Part shown: positions 1-9,130 of the stretch, piece by piece
Layout: each line of letters starts with the position of its first letter
Position numbering within the stretch: the first letter of the stretch is position 1
NCBI RefSeq assembly: GCF_000237925.1
Contig: NC_031496.1
Coordinates: forward strand, 26,343,510 to 26,407,509
From: Schistosoma mansoni
Lineage: Eukaryota; Platyhelminthes; Trematoda; Strigeidida; Schistosomatidae
DNA: 64,000 bases
Reading direction: 5' to 3'
The notes under the pieces: generated by a model
What the model saw: only the letters and a program-made list of their open reading frames with translations
Told to the model about the DNA's origin: nothing
The model's database searches: none
Translations under genes and position numbers: made by a program

Positions 1-72
1 GCTAACGAGTTCAAAATAGGATGAATCTCGTGTTCTGAATTTCACTGCTCGACCCTATCGATCTCTGCTTAA
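1..72 (+). mobile_element. F1 (Smα-like SINE) fragment, degenerate, cut by window edge
   Basis: The sequence follows the hammerhead-to-tail part of the F1 consensus (GCTAACGAG, then GGATGAA, then TTTCACTGCT and ATCTCTGCTT) with many changes. The ribozyme core is mutated (CTAACGA for CTGANGA). Its 5' part lies outside the window. It is probably an old insertion. Confidence 0.7.
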
Positions 73-655
73 AGAACAAGATTGTGAAATGGTTTTTACA
101 CATTTATGAGAAATCTTTTCATTTCCATCATGTGGCCTTCTTTCTATGTTGTATCAATTCTATCGAAGTTGAATTTCTGAAGTAAATAAGTTGGAAATTG
201 ATCTTGCTCATTTTTATTCCCAGTGAATTTCCTTTTAAAAAGAACTATTTTAGACAAATTAAATAAAGGCAATCTGGAGTTACTTATAGATGCTTGAATT
301 AACAACACTAAGTTTAAAAGAACACTTTATTCGGTTGCTGGAAAAGAAAACATTTCAATAAAACAAAACTACTGAATAGAGAATTAAAACAAGCGACATG
401 ATTATCAAATCTATGAATGGAAAGATAAGATAATCTTTTTACTAAAATGAAGTATCTCAATTTGAGATGAAACATTCTCAATATAATTTAAATGAATTTG
501 TGTCAAAAACAAACAATCAAAAGAGTTGTAGAATTGAAGACCAAATTTTTGAAATTATTTATTAGATTTCAATGGTTTTATATTCCTTTCTATTCTAGTA
601 CTTTATGTCTAGTGTTCAATGAGAATAACTTGGTTAGTGGTACCATTTTGATTAT

Positions 656-1132
656 AGATAAAAACAATAAGACGAAACGGCTGTCTAATGCTTCCAGGTT
701 TTCCATGGTGGTCTAACTTCAATTGATTCATGATCTCAACCATCTCACCCCGCGGGATTTGAACCAAGGACCTATCGGTTGCGCGCGAACGCTTTAACCT
801 CTAATGACTGGCTTGAAGAGGTATTTCCTGAAGTTCTAGTGAGAAGCAGTGACCAGTGGAGTTCAACCAGGTCTGTTGTGAGATAGTAACTCAATGAAGA
901 CATGGGTGGATGTGTCTCTCAATTTTGTGGATCGGTTGAAGTTAGACATAAACACCGTTGGATGCCGGCTCAGTGGTTTAGAGGTTAGGCGCTTGCGCGC
1001 GAAACTGATAGGTCCTAGGTTCAGATCTCGCGGTGTGGGGTCGTGGATGCACACTGCTGCGGAGTCCCACACTAGGACGAAATGGCCGTCTATTGCTTCT
1101 ACGTTTTCCACGGTGGTCCGAATTGATTATTA
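656..1132. mobile_element. F2 SINE composite: sense tail, antisense tRNA part, then long sense copy
   Basis: Three F2 blocks are joined. About 667-743 is the sense 3' half of the ribozyme plus tail. About 744-802 is the antisense tRNA-like part, with inverted B box and CGCGCG segment. About 803-1132 is a nearly complete sense copy, from TGACTGGCTT through the A box (CAGTGGTTTAGAGG) and B-box region to GGTGGTCC. The ribozyme core of the long copy is mutated (CTGCGGA). TTGATTAT occurs at 648-655 and 1133-1140 and may be the TSD, though the right copy overlaps SINE-like sequence. Open frames on both strands here are chance products of this repeat. Confidence 0.75.
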
Positions 1133-1875
1133 TAATCCGTTAGATTTTACATGAAATATCTTTTATAGGGTCAAGAATTGGATTCAAACTAGTGTCGAGA
1201 AGATAAAATAACCTATTTACATTATAACATATATATACATAGTGTCTTCATGAACATTTTTTGTAGGTTTAATCAAGGACGTAAAAGAAATATACAGTTA
1301 TGAAGAATTTATTTGAAGAATAAGTACATAAAGAAACAACAGTAAGTTGCCATCTTGTTATTGACGATAATAGTGAAGATCTGATCCATAATTGATAATC
1401 CTGATGAAACATGAAAATAAAGATATCATTATTCAATTATAACTCAAGAACTTTAATCTTTTTTAACTGACCTGAAATGGAAAAACCAATTAGTCATTTC
1501 TTAATTATCACTAATCAATAATTTCATCTTTAAATGATGTTCCATATAATCTTGATGTGTTCTTGATGTACAGCGGTCATCCTAATCTACTGCTGATATT
1601 TACATATCCTTTATTCCCGAATCAACTACTTAACTGAAAAAAATCAACAAAGACTAGAATACTCTTACTGACTAGTCGGTTTAAGGTAGTAGAAGCAACA
1701 ATCAAAACCATTAGAAGATCATCATGGTAACATTGGTTTTTGTGTAGAACTTATGGAAACTTCTAAATAAAATAAAGTATTTGTAATATCTCAATTTATT
1801 CAAAATTATCATGTCAAACTGTGGTAATGATACCTTAAGGAGACTTCATTTATACTTTAGCTAATATATTCTTGA
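1133..1875. other. No recognisable gene
   Basis: AT-rich sequence with stops in all frames. I see no repeat family or RNA gene. Confidence 0.5.
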
Positions 1876-2022
1876 CATCTATCTCTGCTTACCATGCTTG
1901 TGAATTAAGGCTATATCGAGGCAATACGCACATTATACACATATGCCAATTAGAGACTGACTAGTTGCAGTCCTAACACATCGATGGGAAGATTCAAACA
2001 AACAATACTGAATGAATTTAAT
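1876..2022 (+). mobile_element. F1 (Smα-like SINE), 3' half only
   Basis: Matches the F1 tail from ATCTCTGCTTACCATGCTTG through the GGCTATATCGAGGCAATACG block to GGGAAGATTCAAAC and the AATACTGAATGAATTTA end. The tRNA-like part and hammerhead are absent, as in a 5'-truncated insertion. No clear TSD. Confidence 0.8.
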
Positions 2023-3004
2023 AATTAATAACGTTTTTGCATGAAATAATATGACATAATAATTAGTGTTTCATACAAGAGTAAAATAATGAAAATAATT
2101 ATGAAAGGAATTTTATGGGAATACTGAATGATTAGTTATTCTTTGATGAAGTTCCTGTCAAACTTATTTTCTTGTGAGACTATATATATACATATATAGA
2201 TCCATTCATTGTCGATTAGTACACCGCACCTACGTTTAAGGGATAACCGCATTCCTGCTGCATAGTTTTATATATATATATATATACATATTCAAAAGCT
2301 AATAACATTACCATTCTTAAAATTCTTCTCTTATTTCAACTGTCAACAACTAAAACCAATCTTTCCCACCTTTCATAGTATCTCATTAGTATACATTACT
2401 TTTGTCTTTATAAAAATGATTGATGTGTTTATTTTATTATTCTAATGAAAAATGGTGTCCAATTTTTGTTCATGATTAATCATAGTAAATAGGAAAAAAC
2501 TAATTTTTTTTTCACACTTTCTATTAAATTTGGTTTTAGTGGAAAATGTTCAAAAAAAAGCAACGAAAACCTCCCCTCCCCCTACCCTCCCCCCTCCTAA
2601 AAAACAAGGTAGATATATTATCAGAAAATAAAATACTGTCTGAAGTTTGTTTGAATTAGATTTATTGTTATTTTTTTTTGTTTTTCATCACTCATGGGAG
2701 ATGAATTTCGCTATTTTTTTTCTTCTTTTTTTTCCACTACAAAGTTAATAGAGTGATTTATCAACATTGTTTATTGAATGTTTTCGATATCATTCACTGA
2801 TTATGATAAATTTATCATCAATGTTATGCTTTGATATATTGAATGATGATTAAAGTTACTTTATATTAACAAGTGAATCATTAGTACATTGTGAGATGCC
2901 ACCTTTTTTTAGATTGTTTAGTGAAAAGAAATCTAAATTGAATTGTAAATTTACCGAAAATCTACACACTTAAATTGTTATATTCAGCATATCCATTCAA
3001 AACG
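2023..3004. other. AT-rich spacer with TA microsatellites and a C-rich tract
   Basis: Contains TA-rich runs near 2180-2200 and 2270-2286, long T runs (2490-2730), and the pyrimidine C-run tract at 2570-2598. No coding region recognised. Confidence 0.6.
2570..2598 (-). other. G-quadruplex-forming tract (minus strand)
   Basis: The plus strand has four C-runs of three or more separated by 1-2 bases. The minus strand therefore reads G6-A-G3-TA-G5-A-G4, which fits the usual G4 pattern. It stands out against the AT-rich surroundings. No associated gene is visible. Confidence 0.75.
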
Positions 3005-3016
3005 AAGATCTCGTTA

Positions 3017-3431
3017 CTTATTTACTTGCTTACTAACGCCTGTTACCCCTCGTGAAGGAGCATAGGCCGAACGCCAGCATTCTCCATTCAACCCTGTCCT
3101 GAGCAATCCTTTCCAGTTCTTTCCAGTTAATCTATTCTAGTGGTGCTTGTTCTGCCCTTGTACTAAGTGCTATACCTACACCTGCAAGTTCACGAGAACT
3201 AGTCATGGGGTCGCCAGATACACGGAGGGTGTATTTCATTAGCTTTCCAGCTAACATTCATCCTTTTCATATCTGCTTCTATTTCCCGGCGTAATGTGTT
3301 CTTTGACCTTCATCTTTTCCACTTCCTTTCCGGATTCCAAGTTAGGGCTTACCTCGTGGTTATTTCCTTAGTGTATGTCCTATCCACTTCTAAAGTGTTT
3401 TCTTAATTTCCTCTTCAGATAGAAGCTGGTA
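3017..3431 (-). mobile_element. RTE/SR2-like LINE, 3' end, with 12-bp TSD
   Basis: On the minus strand this is the C-terminal reverse transcriptase coding end and short 3' UTR of an RTE-clade element, ending in degenerate TAAG repeats. The hallmark CGCCTGTTACCCCTCGTG block is at its left edge. A perfect TSD AAGATCTCGTTA lies at 3005-3016 and 3432-3443. An extra block of about 120 bp (roughly 3133-3253) interrupts the order seen in other copies. The element is heavily 5'-truncated. Confidence 0.85.
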
Positions 3432-4133
3432 AAGATCTCGTTAGCCCTAAATATTTTTATAAGAGCTAACAAGATTATCACATTGGAAGAGGATAAACAA
3501 AAAGAACAAAAGAATGCAATTAACATCTTACAATTCAATAAATTTCCTATGAATATTATTAAAAGTGTATTAAAACAAGACGTTTCACTGCTTAATAATA
3601 ATTTGAATGAGATACCATGGATTGGTACAGCAGTTTTACCATATTGTCATGGTACAACAGAAGAACTCCAAAGAATTTTAAAACAACATAGAATTAAAGT
3701 ATATTACTAAACAACGAACACACTTCAAAGTACTTTAGTTCGATTCATGTCTACACACAACTGCGTCTACAAATTAGGTTGTGTCAATTGTGATGCCTTC
3801 TATATTGAAGAGTCATCTCGCGAAATCTTGACTCGTGTCAAAGAACATATTAGGTACAAAAAGAAACCTAATAATCCTGTAGAATTGGATAGACTTCAAA
3901 TTAAATCAGCAATAGCAGCTCACGCCATTTTCAACGACCATCAAATCGATTTCAAAAATATTAAAATACTACAAAAAGGCTTTTCCAATTACAAAGAAAG
4001 GAGAGTGGTTGAAGCGTTCCATATAATGCTTAATCATACTTCTCTCAATAGAAAGGAAGGCCTTACCATACACCCTACTTGAACTACTTATCTTAGCCAC
4101 CTTGTCTGATATTATTTACAATTCACACTATTA

Positions 4134-4690
4134 TCAGAAGGGGTTTTGTGGAGATTTAGTATTTTTCATAGTTGAAATCATGAGTCAATTGAAGCTAGAC
4201 CACCATGGAAAACCTGGAAACACTGGACGGCCGTTTCGTCCTATTATGGGACTCCTCAGCAGTGCGCATCCACGAGCCCGCTCTCGCGAGCGAGACTCGA
4301 ACCCAGGACCTACCAGTCTCGAGCCGAAGCCCTTAACCGATAGACTACTGAGCTGGCATCCAATGGTGTTAATGTCTAACTTCAACTGATCCACGAAGTT
4401 GAGCAACCATTCACCAATTGTCTTCAGTGAGTTCCTATCTCACAACGGACGTGGTTTTGAACTCCACTGGTCACTGCTTCTCACTAGAACTTCAGGAAAT
4501 ATCTCTTGAAGTCAGTCACTAGTGAGCGTATGATTATATTAATTATCAGAAGGGGTTTTGTGGAGATTTGGTATTTTTCATAGATAAAAGCATGAGTCAA
4601 TTGAAGCTAATAGGACGAAACGGCCGTCCAGTGTTTCCAGGTTTTCCATGGTGGTCTAGCTTCAATTGACTCATGCTTTCATCTATGAAT
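4134..4690 (-). mobile_element. F2 SINE, full antisense copy plus tail fold-back, inserted in PLE
   Basis: 4134-4545 is a complete antisense F2 monomer: tail (CAAAACCCCTTCTGA inverted), intact hammerhead, tRNA-like A/B boxes and the 5' unit. At 4546 a second monomer's tail begins, so monomer length is about 412 bp. The last part (about 4580-4690) is an inverted repeat: antisense tail then sense ribozyme half and tail. Both arms share a private variant of the tail (CATAGAT...AAAGCATGAGTC). TSD AATTCA(C/T)ACTATTA lies at 4120-4133 and 4691-4704 (one mismatch). Confidence 0.9.
4220..4267 (-). ncRNA. F2 hammerhead ribozyme, intact core
   Basis: On the minus strand: stem I GCACTG with CAGTGT (five Watson-Crick pairs plus G-U), core CTGAGGA (fits CUGANGA), stem II GTCC/GGAC closing a 7-nt loop, GAAA, a minimal stem III from ACGGCCGT, and GTC just before the predicted cleavage site. 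All conserved core bases are present. It is the best-preserved F2 hammerhead in the window. Confidence 0.88.
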
Positions 4691-4937
4691 AATTCATACT
4701 ATTACCTTACTAATTGAACTCTATCCTTTCTCACCATAAAGGTCACATTTTTTCATCCCTAACCTTGCATACATACACACACAAATTTACATATATGTCG
4801 CTTATAAATCACCTCGTCTGTAATAACATAACATTGACTTGTTCAGACCTGTTTTTTGATTGATCGCACATAATATTTTTGCTTTGTTCCTTTGTACTAT
4901 TTTAATTTGGATTAATTTTGGTTTGGTTATTTATTCT

Positions 4938-4985
4938 CTTCGAAGAAGTGGCTTACACTGAGTTACGAAACATCAGAAAATCTAT
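4938..4985 (+). ncRNA. PLE hammerhead ribozyme, degenerate
   Basis: Aligns with the PLE-type hammerhead at 43.2 kb: AGTGGCTTACACTGAGTTACGAAA (stem II and GAAA) then ATCAGAAAATC. The CUGA box reads TCGA and the cleavage triplet is ATC, so it is probably inactive. It sits in the 3' UTR of the PLE, where these ribozymes are known to occur. Confidence 0.6.
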
Positions 4986-5117
4986 TTTTTCTACTGATTG
5001 GGATATTACAAATATATCAAATACTGTGAAACTATTCGCTCTAATTTAGACGAGAGTTCTTATATATTAGTTTATTTATTATTACTGTTTGTAAATGAAT
5101 AAATAAATAATTTAAAA

Positions 5118-5331
5118 TCAGAAGGGGTTTTGTGGAGATTTCAGTATTTTCATAGTTGAAAGCATGAGTCAATTGAAGCTAGACCACTATGGTAAACCTG
5201 GAAGCATTGGACAGCCGTTTCGTCCTATTATGGGACTCCTCAGCTGTACGCATCCATAATCCTGCCTCGTGAGATTCGAACCCAGGACCTATTAGTCTCG
5301 CGCAAAAATCTCCCCAAAGAAAAGAACCCCT
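5118..5331 (-). mobile_element. F2 SINE, antisense, with short inverted tail at its end
   Basis: Antisense F2 from TCAGAAGGGG through the hammerhead (core CTGAGGA and GAAA kept, stem I mispaired) to the tRNA-like part, ending at TCTCGCGC. It is followed by about 28 bp of sense tail (AAAATCTCCCC...CCCCTTGTGG), giving inverted ends. Only a few dozen bases separate it from the PLE 3' end. Confidence 0.85.
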
Positions 5332-5996
5332 TGTGGAAATTAATTATTTAACAATATTGTTAAAAAAAAACATTCCCTTCAAACAACAATATATAATCTA
5401 GTTGGTGAAATTTCATTCGTTCATTTCAATTTAACTCAAATGGAAAATTAGTCACATAACTAAATTTATCATCAAAATATCCAAGAATTAAGAAAACAAA
5501 AGTAGAAACAGTATTCAAATTTTCATGAGTTGGTAAACATATAAAATTAATCTTAAATAATTTTTTGTTTTCTTATTTAGAAATGATAAACAATTGTGGT
5601 TGTTTGTTTGTTTGTTTCGATTTGAAGAGAGATTTGATATCGACCAGTTGGAAGTGATTCATCGTCATCATCATCATCATCGTTTTATTTACAAAACGGT
5701 CTGTTTTCCTTTAAACCATTATGTCATTGTGATCCATGGGATACATTAAATCTTTATTATTCAATCTCAATGTAATTTTCGTTTTGTTGGTTTGTTTGAT
5801 TTTATCGCCTATTTTTCTCTGATTGTTTATTGTTGTTTATTTGTATTTCTCATGAGATTAGATGAATTGAATACATAGTTTGTAATAAAATATTTAAGAA
5901 TTCATTGATACGATTTAATTTAGTTCATTTTTCCTGACAATCCCATCTGTTTCTCTTTCATAGGTGATTATCTGGTTTTTATAGATTTTATTAGAG
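5332..5996. other. AT-rich spacer with short simple repeats
   Basis: Holds a TGTT run near 5602-5618 and a CAT/ATC run near 5663-5683. No gene recognised. Confidence 0.55.
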
Positions 5997-6010
5997 ATGA
6001 TTAATAGACA

Positions 6011-6413
6011 CTTAGTATTACTTGTTTGAATCTTCCCATTGATGTTTAGGACTGCAATTGGTCGGTCTCTTATTGGCCTATGTGCATACTGTGAGTATTG
6101 CCTCGATATAGCCTTAATTCACAAGCATTATAAGCAAAGATGAATAGTGGCTAGCAGTCCTAAACATCAATGGGAAGATTCAAACAAACAATACTAAGTG
6201 AATTTAAACTTCACCCCATTGCTGAAGCAAGTGGCTCTCAGGACTCAGTGGCCGAGTGGATAACGCGATGGCGTTTGAAGCGAAAGGTACTGGGTTCGAG
6301 TTCCAGAATGAATATCAACTCTGAGGTGCAAGTAAATCCAGCTGACGAGTCCCAAATAGGACGCAACGCGCGTCCTGTATTCCACTGCTAGTCACTATCC
6401 ATCTTTGCTAACA
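6011..6413 (-). mobile_element. F1 SINE, 5'-inverted (twin-primed) insertion, 14-bp TSD
   Basis: Left part (6011-6155) is the antisense F1 tail. Right part (6156-6413) is sense, running from TCCTAAACATCAATGGG across a monomer junction (AAGTGAATTTAAACTTCACC) through A box (TGGCCGAGTGG), B box (GGTTCGAGTTC) and hammerhead to ATCTTTGCT. A perfect TSD ATGATTAATAGACA lies at 5997-6010 and 6414-6427, so the inverted structure entered as one event. Read on the minus strand it is an inverted 5' part followed by a forward 3' part, the classic twin-priming layout. The ribozyme GAAA reads GCAA. Confidence 0.9.
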
Positions 6414-6427
6414 ATGATTAATAGACA

Positions 6428-7541
6428 GTTATAGATCTGAATGTATTGGGACTTTAAGATTATCTGAAGAGTTCGACTTTGTGAGGCAGAGTGGAAATTC
6501 ATGACTACATCTTGTGTGAAGGTAAATATATGTAGAAAAATGCAAACTTAAAACGTAAAATACGTTATAATTTATGTGGCAACATACAATAGAATTTAAT
6601 AAGCTTGTTTCGCTAGTAATCTTCTTTTTTGGTAATATTTCAAATTGGCTAGCATGTGTTTTCATAAGTGGTAGATCGTCGTATAATGTTTTAAATAAAG
6701 TATTTAAGCAAGTACATCACAGATAGAGACTAACGATATAGTAGAACTATTATGCAATATGCTTTGTTGTTAAGTGGTTAGGAGTAATTAGCAGAAAGTC
6801 GAGTACTTAGTTTCTTGATACTCTTACGAGCATAATGTAACTGTAATCTTGGGGGGCTGGGAATCGATGAGCTTTGTGGGATTTTAGCTGATTACCTTCA
6901 AATTTTTACTATCTGAAAAAACTTAACGCGATGTAAAAACATTTGGACTAGTGACCATAATACAATGTGACCAATAAAACTTGACAAGGATGAAGAACTA
7001 GTCACATACAACTTTGTTTACCACTAGTCGATTGATCCTTGTGAAGTGTTTAAAATGTAAATGATAATCTGAAGCTAGAGTTAGTTTGATTTGAAAAACG
7101 TTAATAACAACAACCATTATTAAAAGAACTGTCAGTGTTTGATGAAAACTACTTAGGACTTATTGCGACTGAAATATTCGCGATCTAACTGTGAAAACAA
7201 ATCAAGGAAGTGTTCAACATCTTAGTTTATGACAACTTTCTCCGGTAATTTCATGTTTAGTTAACATCGGTATCACACCTTTTCTCCATATAAACTTGTT
7301 CCTCTTAGTATGCATGTTAAATTTCATACGTAGCTTGGTAAGATATATATAACTGAATGAAATAATCTTTGTTTGTTTCATCTTTAATATACACAAAGCA
7401 GTACTTCAAACAACTTTAAATAAAATAAAGGGGTTAACTTATTGATTATAAAATGTTTATTCTAATGTGAGTAATCTGAGTTTTTGTTTGTGGAAGTTAA
7501 GTGATTTTAAATTGATTATTTATTGCAGTAAATTAGTCTAT
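6428..7541. other. No recognisable gene
   Basis: AT-rich. Short open frames (for example 6429-6665 and 7214-7396, minus) have no recognisable motif. Confidence 0.5.
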
Positions 7542-7625
7542 TGTCAGGAGTGAGATCCGAACCCGCACCCACAAAGTTAACTGCGACCTGAACTCAGCGC
7601 CTTGGACAGCTCGCCCATTCTCTAA
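7542..7625 (-). pseudogene. tRNA-Leu(CAG)-like pseudogene or tRNA-derived SINE head
   Basis: The minus strand reads a tRNA-Leu-like body: GGGCGAGCTGTCCAAGGCGC (D-arm/A box region), anticodon loop TTCAGGT with CAG, then GGGTTCGGATCTCACTCCTG (T arm and 3' acceptor side, ending CTCCTGACA). The 5' acceptor strand (TAGAGAA) no longer pairs with TCCTGAC and one anticodon-stem pair is lost, so it is probably not functional. It differs from the F1 and F2 tRNA-like parts. Confidence 0.6.
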
Positions 7626-7998
7626 ACTAGTTACATATTATTAAGTATTATTATATATGGAAATATCACATGTGAACACCCACAATTTTAATTTATATTG
7701 TTTGCTATTAGGCCATTACTCATTATACAACTATGTATAATTCATTGAGTGTAGAGGATTAGTTCACAGACGTCAAATAAGACGTGTTTCTCACATTTTT
7801 GACACTTTTAGAGATAATTTAGTTTTCTCTTGACAACTGATTAATTAATTTTGATAAAAGGATTAACTTTTACAAATAACTACTGTATCATCTTACAGAT
7901 ACCAGCGTTATAATGATATATTTGAGTAAATTTTAAGACATATATGTACCAACATATATGATGATTTTGTACTTAATTTTATAATAATTTGAATTAGT

Positions 7999-8075
7999 CC
8001 TTGGATTTAGGTCCATCCAGCTGATTAGACTCATAAGGGATGAAATGAGTGTTTTGAATATTGTTGTTAGCTACG
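7999..8075 (+). mobile_element. F1 SINE relic (hammerhead region)
   Basis: GTCCATCCAGCTGATTAGAC then GGGATGAAATGAGTGTT follows the F1 ribozyme with many changes; only the CTGA box and GAAA are clear. An old, decayed copy; moderately sure. Confidence 0.5.
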
Positions 8076-8324
8076 TTCAAAATATGCGATTTGAGATGTT
8101 TTTCGTAAATGACTGATTTCGACTAATGAACGATTGTAAAGTAGTGTAATTGAACTATTGGTTAGCTCCAGTATGAGACTTGTTATACATCTACAATTTA
8201 ACAGAAGATCGAATAGTTAGTAACTTTCCTGATAAAAGTATTGGACTAAAAATGATGAATTTATAGATGTCAGTATCAAGGTTGAACTTGATGATCTAGC
8301 ATTCAGTAGAAAGTAAATAAGAAA

Positions 8325-8450
8325 TATATTTTTGTGATATCCCAATGAGTAGGAATTTATACTTCCGAATTATTTTTTTTACTCTGAGGAAGTGGTTTAC
8401 ATTAAGTCACGAAACGCCAGGAATAAGATTTTTCTACTCATTTGTACATC
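8325..8450 (+). ncRNA. PLE-type hammerhead with long stem I
   Basis: CTGAGGA at 8384-8390, stem II GTGGTT/AGTCAC with a TACATTA-type loop, GAAA at 8411-8414. The cleavage triplet is GCC instead of GTC, the only obvious core fault. Flanks extend stem I: ATGAGTAG upstream pairs perfectly with CTACTCAT downstream. It resembles the 3' UTR ribozyme of the PLEs at 4.9 and 43.2 kb. No PLE coding sequence remains beside it. The open frame 8345-8539 crossing it is a chance frame. Confidence 0.65.
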
Positions 8451-8611
8451 ATGGAAACATATTTATTACTTTGATGAAAATGTTTATTTCATTGGTCTTG
8501 TTGATTAGTTTACCTTTAACCATAGACGGATCAAATTAGTGTGTCTATCATTAAGAGATAAACTACATTCTAATAACTATCCCCGTCTCCAGGAATTTAA
8601 ACAGTGTTCCT

Positions 8612-9128
8612 GATGAGCAAAGATGGTTAGTGGCTGGCCGTGGAATCCAGGATACGCGTCTCCTCTTATTTGAGACTCGTCAGCTGGATATACCTGCATC
8701 TCAGAGTTGATGTTCACTCAAAGACTCGAACTCAATAGGAGATTGATCGATTTCAGTCCTAAACATCAATGGGAAGATTCAAACAATAAATCCGAAAATG
8801 AATTAAATCTTCATTCCATTGTACAAGCAAGTGGCTATCAGGACTCAGTAAGTGAGTGGATAATGCGATGGCGCTTGAAGCGAACGGTACTGGGTTCGAG
8901 TTACAGAGTAAACATCAACTCTGAGACGCAAGTACATCCAGCTGACGAGTCCTGAATAGGACGAAACGCGTGTCCTGGATTCCACTGCTAGCCACTATTC
9001 ATCTTTGCTTACAATGCTTGTGAATCAAGGCTATATCGAGGCAATACGCACAGTATGCACATATAGCCAATAACAGACTGATCAATTGTAGTCCTAAACG
9101 TCAATGAGAAGATTGAACCAAACAATAA
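8612..9128 (+). mobile_element. F1 SINE dimer with inverted 5' part (twin-primed)
   Basis: 8612-8740 is antisense F1 (inverted hammerhead and B-box region). 8741-9128 is sense: end of one monomer (TTTCAGTCCTAAACATCAATGGG), then a whole second monomer with A box, B box, intact hammerhead and tail, ending AACAATAACGAGTGAG. The inverted part corresponds to sequence upstream of the forward part in a dimeric RNA, as expected of twin priming. No clear TSD. Confidence 0.85.
8935..8982 (+). ncRNA. F1 (Smα-type) hammerhead ribozyme, intact core
   Basis: Stem I ATCCAG/CTGGAT; core CTGACGA at 8942-8948; stem II GTCC/GGAC with TGAATA loop; GAAA at 8963-8966; short stem III from ACGCGTGT; GTC at 8972-8974 before the cleavage site. 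It matches the known Schistosoma Smα hammerhead closely (established for the family). It could self-cleave if transcribed. Confidence 0.9.
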
Positions 9129-9130
9129 CG

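Larger units (their letters stand above)
3445..5066 (+). mobile_element. Penelope-like element, 3' part with GIY-YIG endonuclease (interrupted)
   Basis: Two consecutive open segments (3483-3710 and 3747-4082) carry PLE signatures. The first has VLPYCHGTTEELQRIL-K-H-I-V, the linker between reverse transcriptase and endonuclease. The second has CVYKLGCVNCDAFYIEES and a TRVKEH motif, the GIY-YIG nuclease core with its Cys pair. The endonuclease runs to about 4082. The 3' UTR resumes after the F2 block at 4134-4690 and reaches a degenerate hammerhead at 4938-4985 and the shared PLE 3' end (ACTATTCGCTCTAATTTAGACG, about 5026-5066). The element is broken and 5'-truncated. It lies directly after the RTE fragment. 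PLEs insert themselves by target-primed reverse transcription. Confidence 0.85.
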
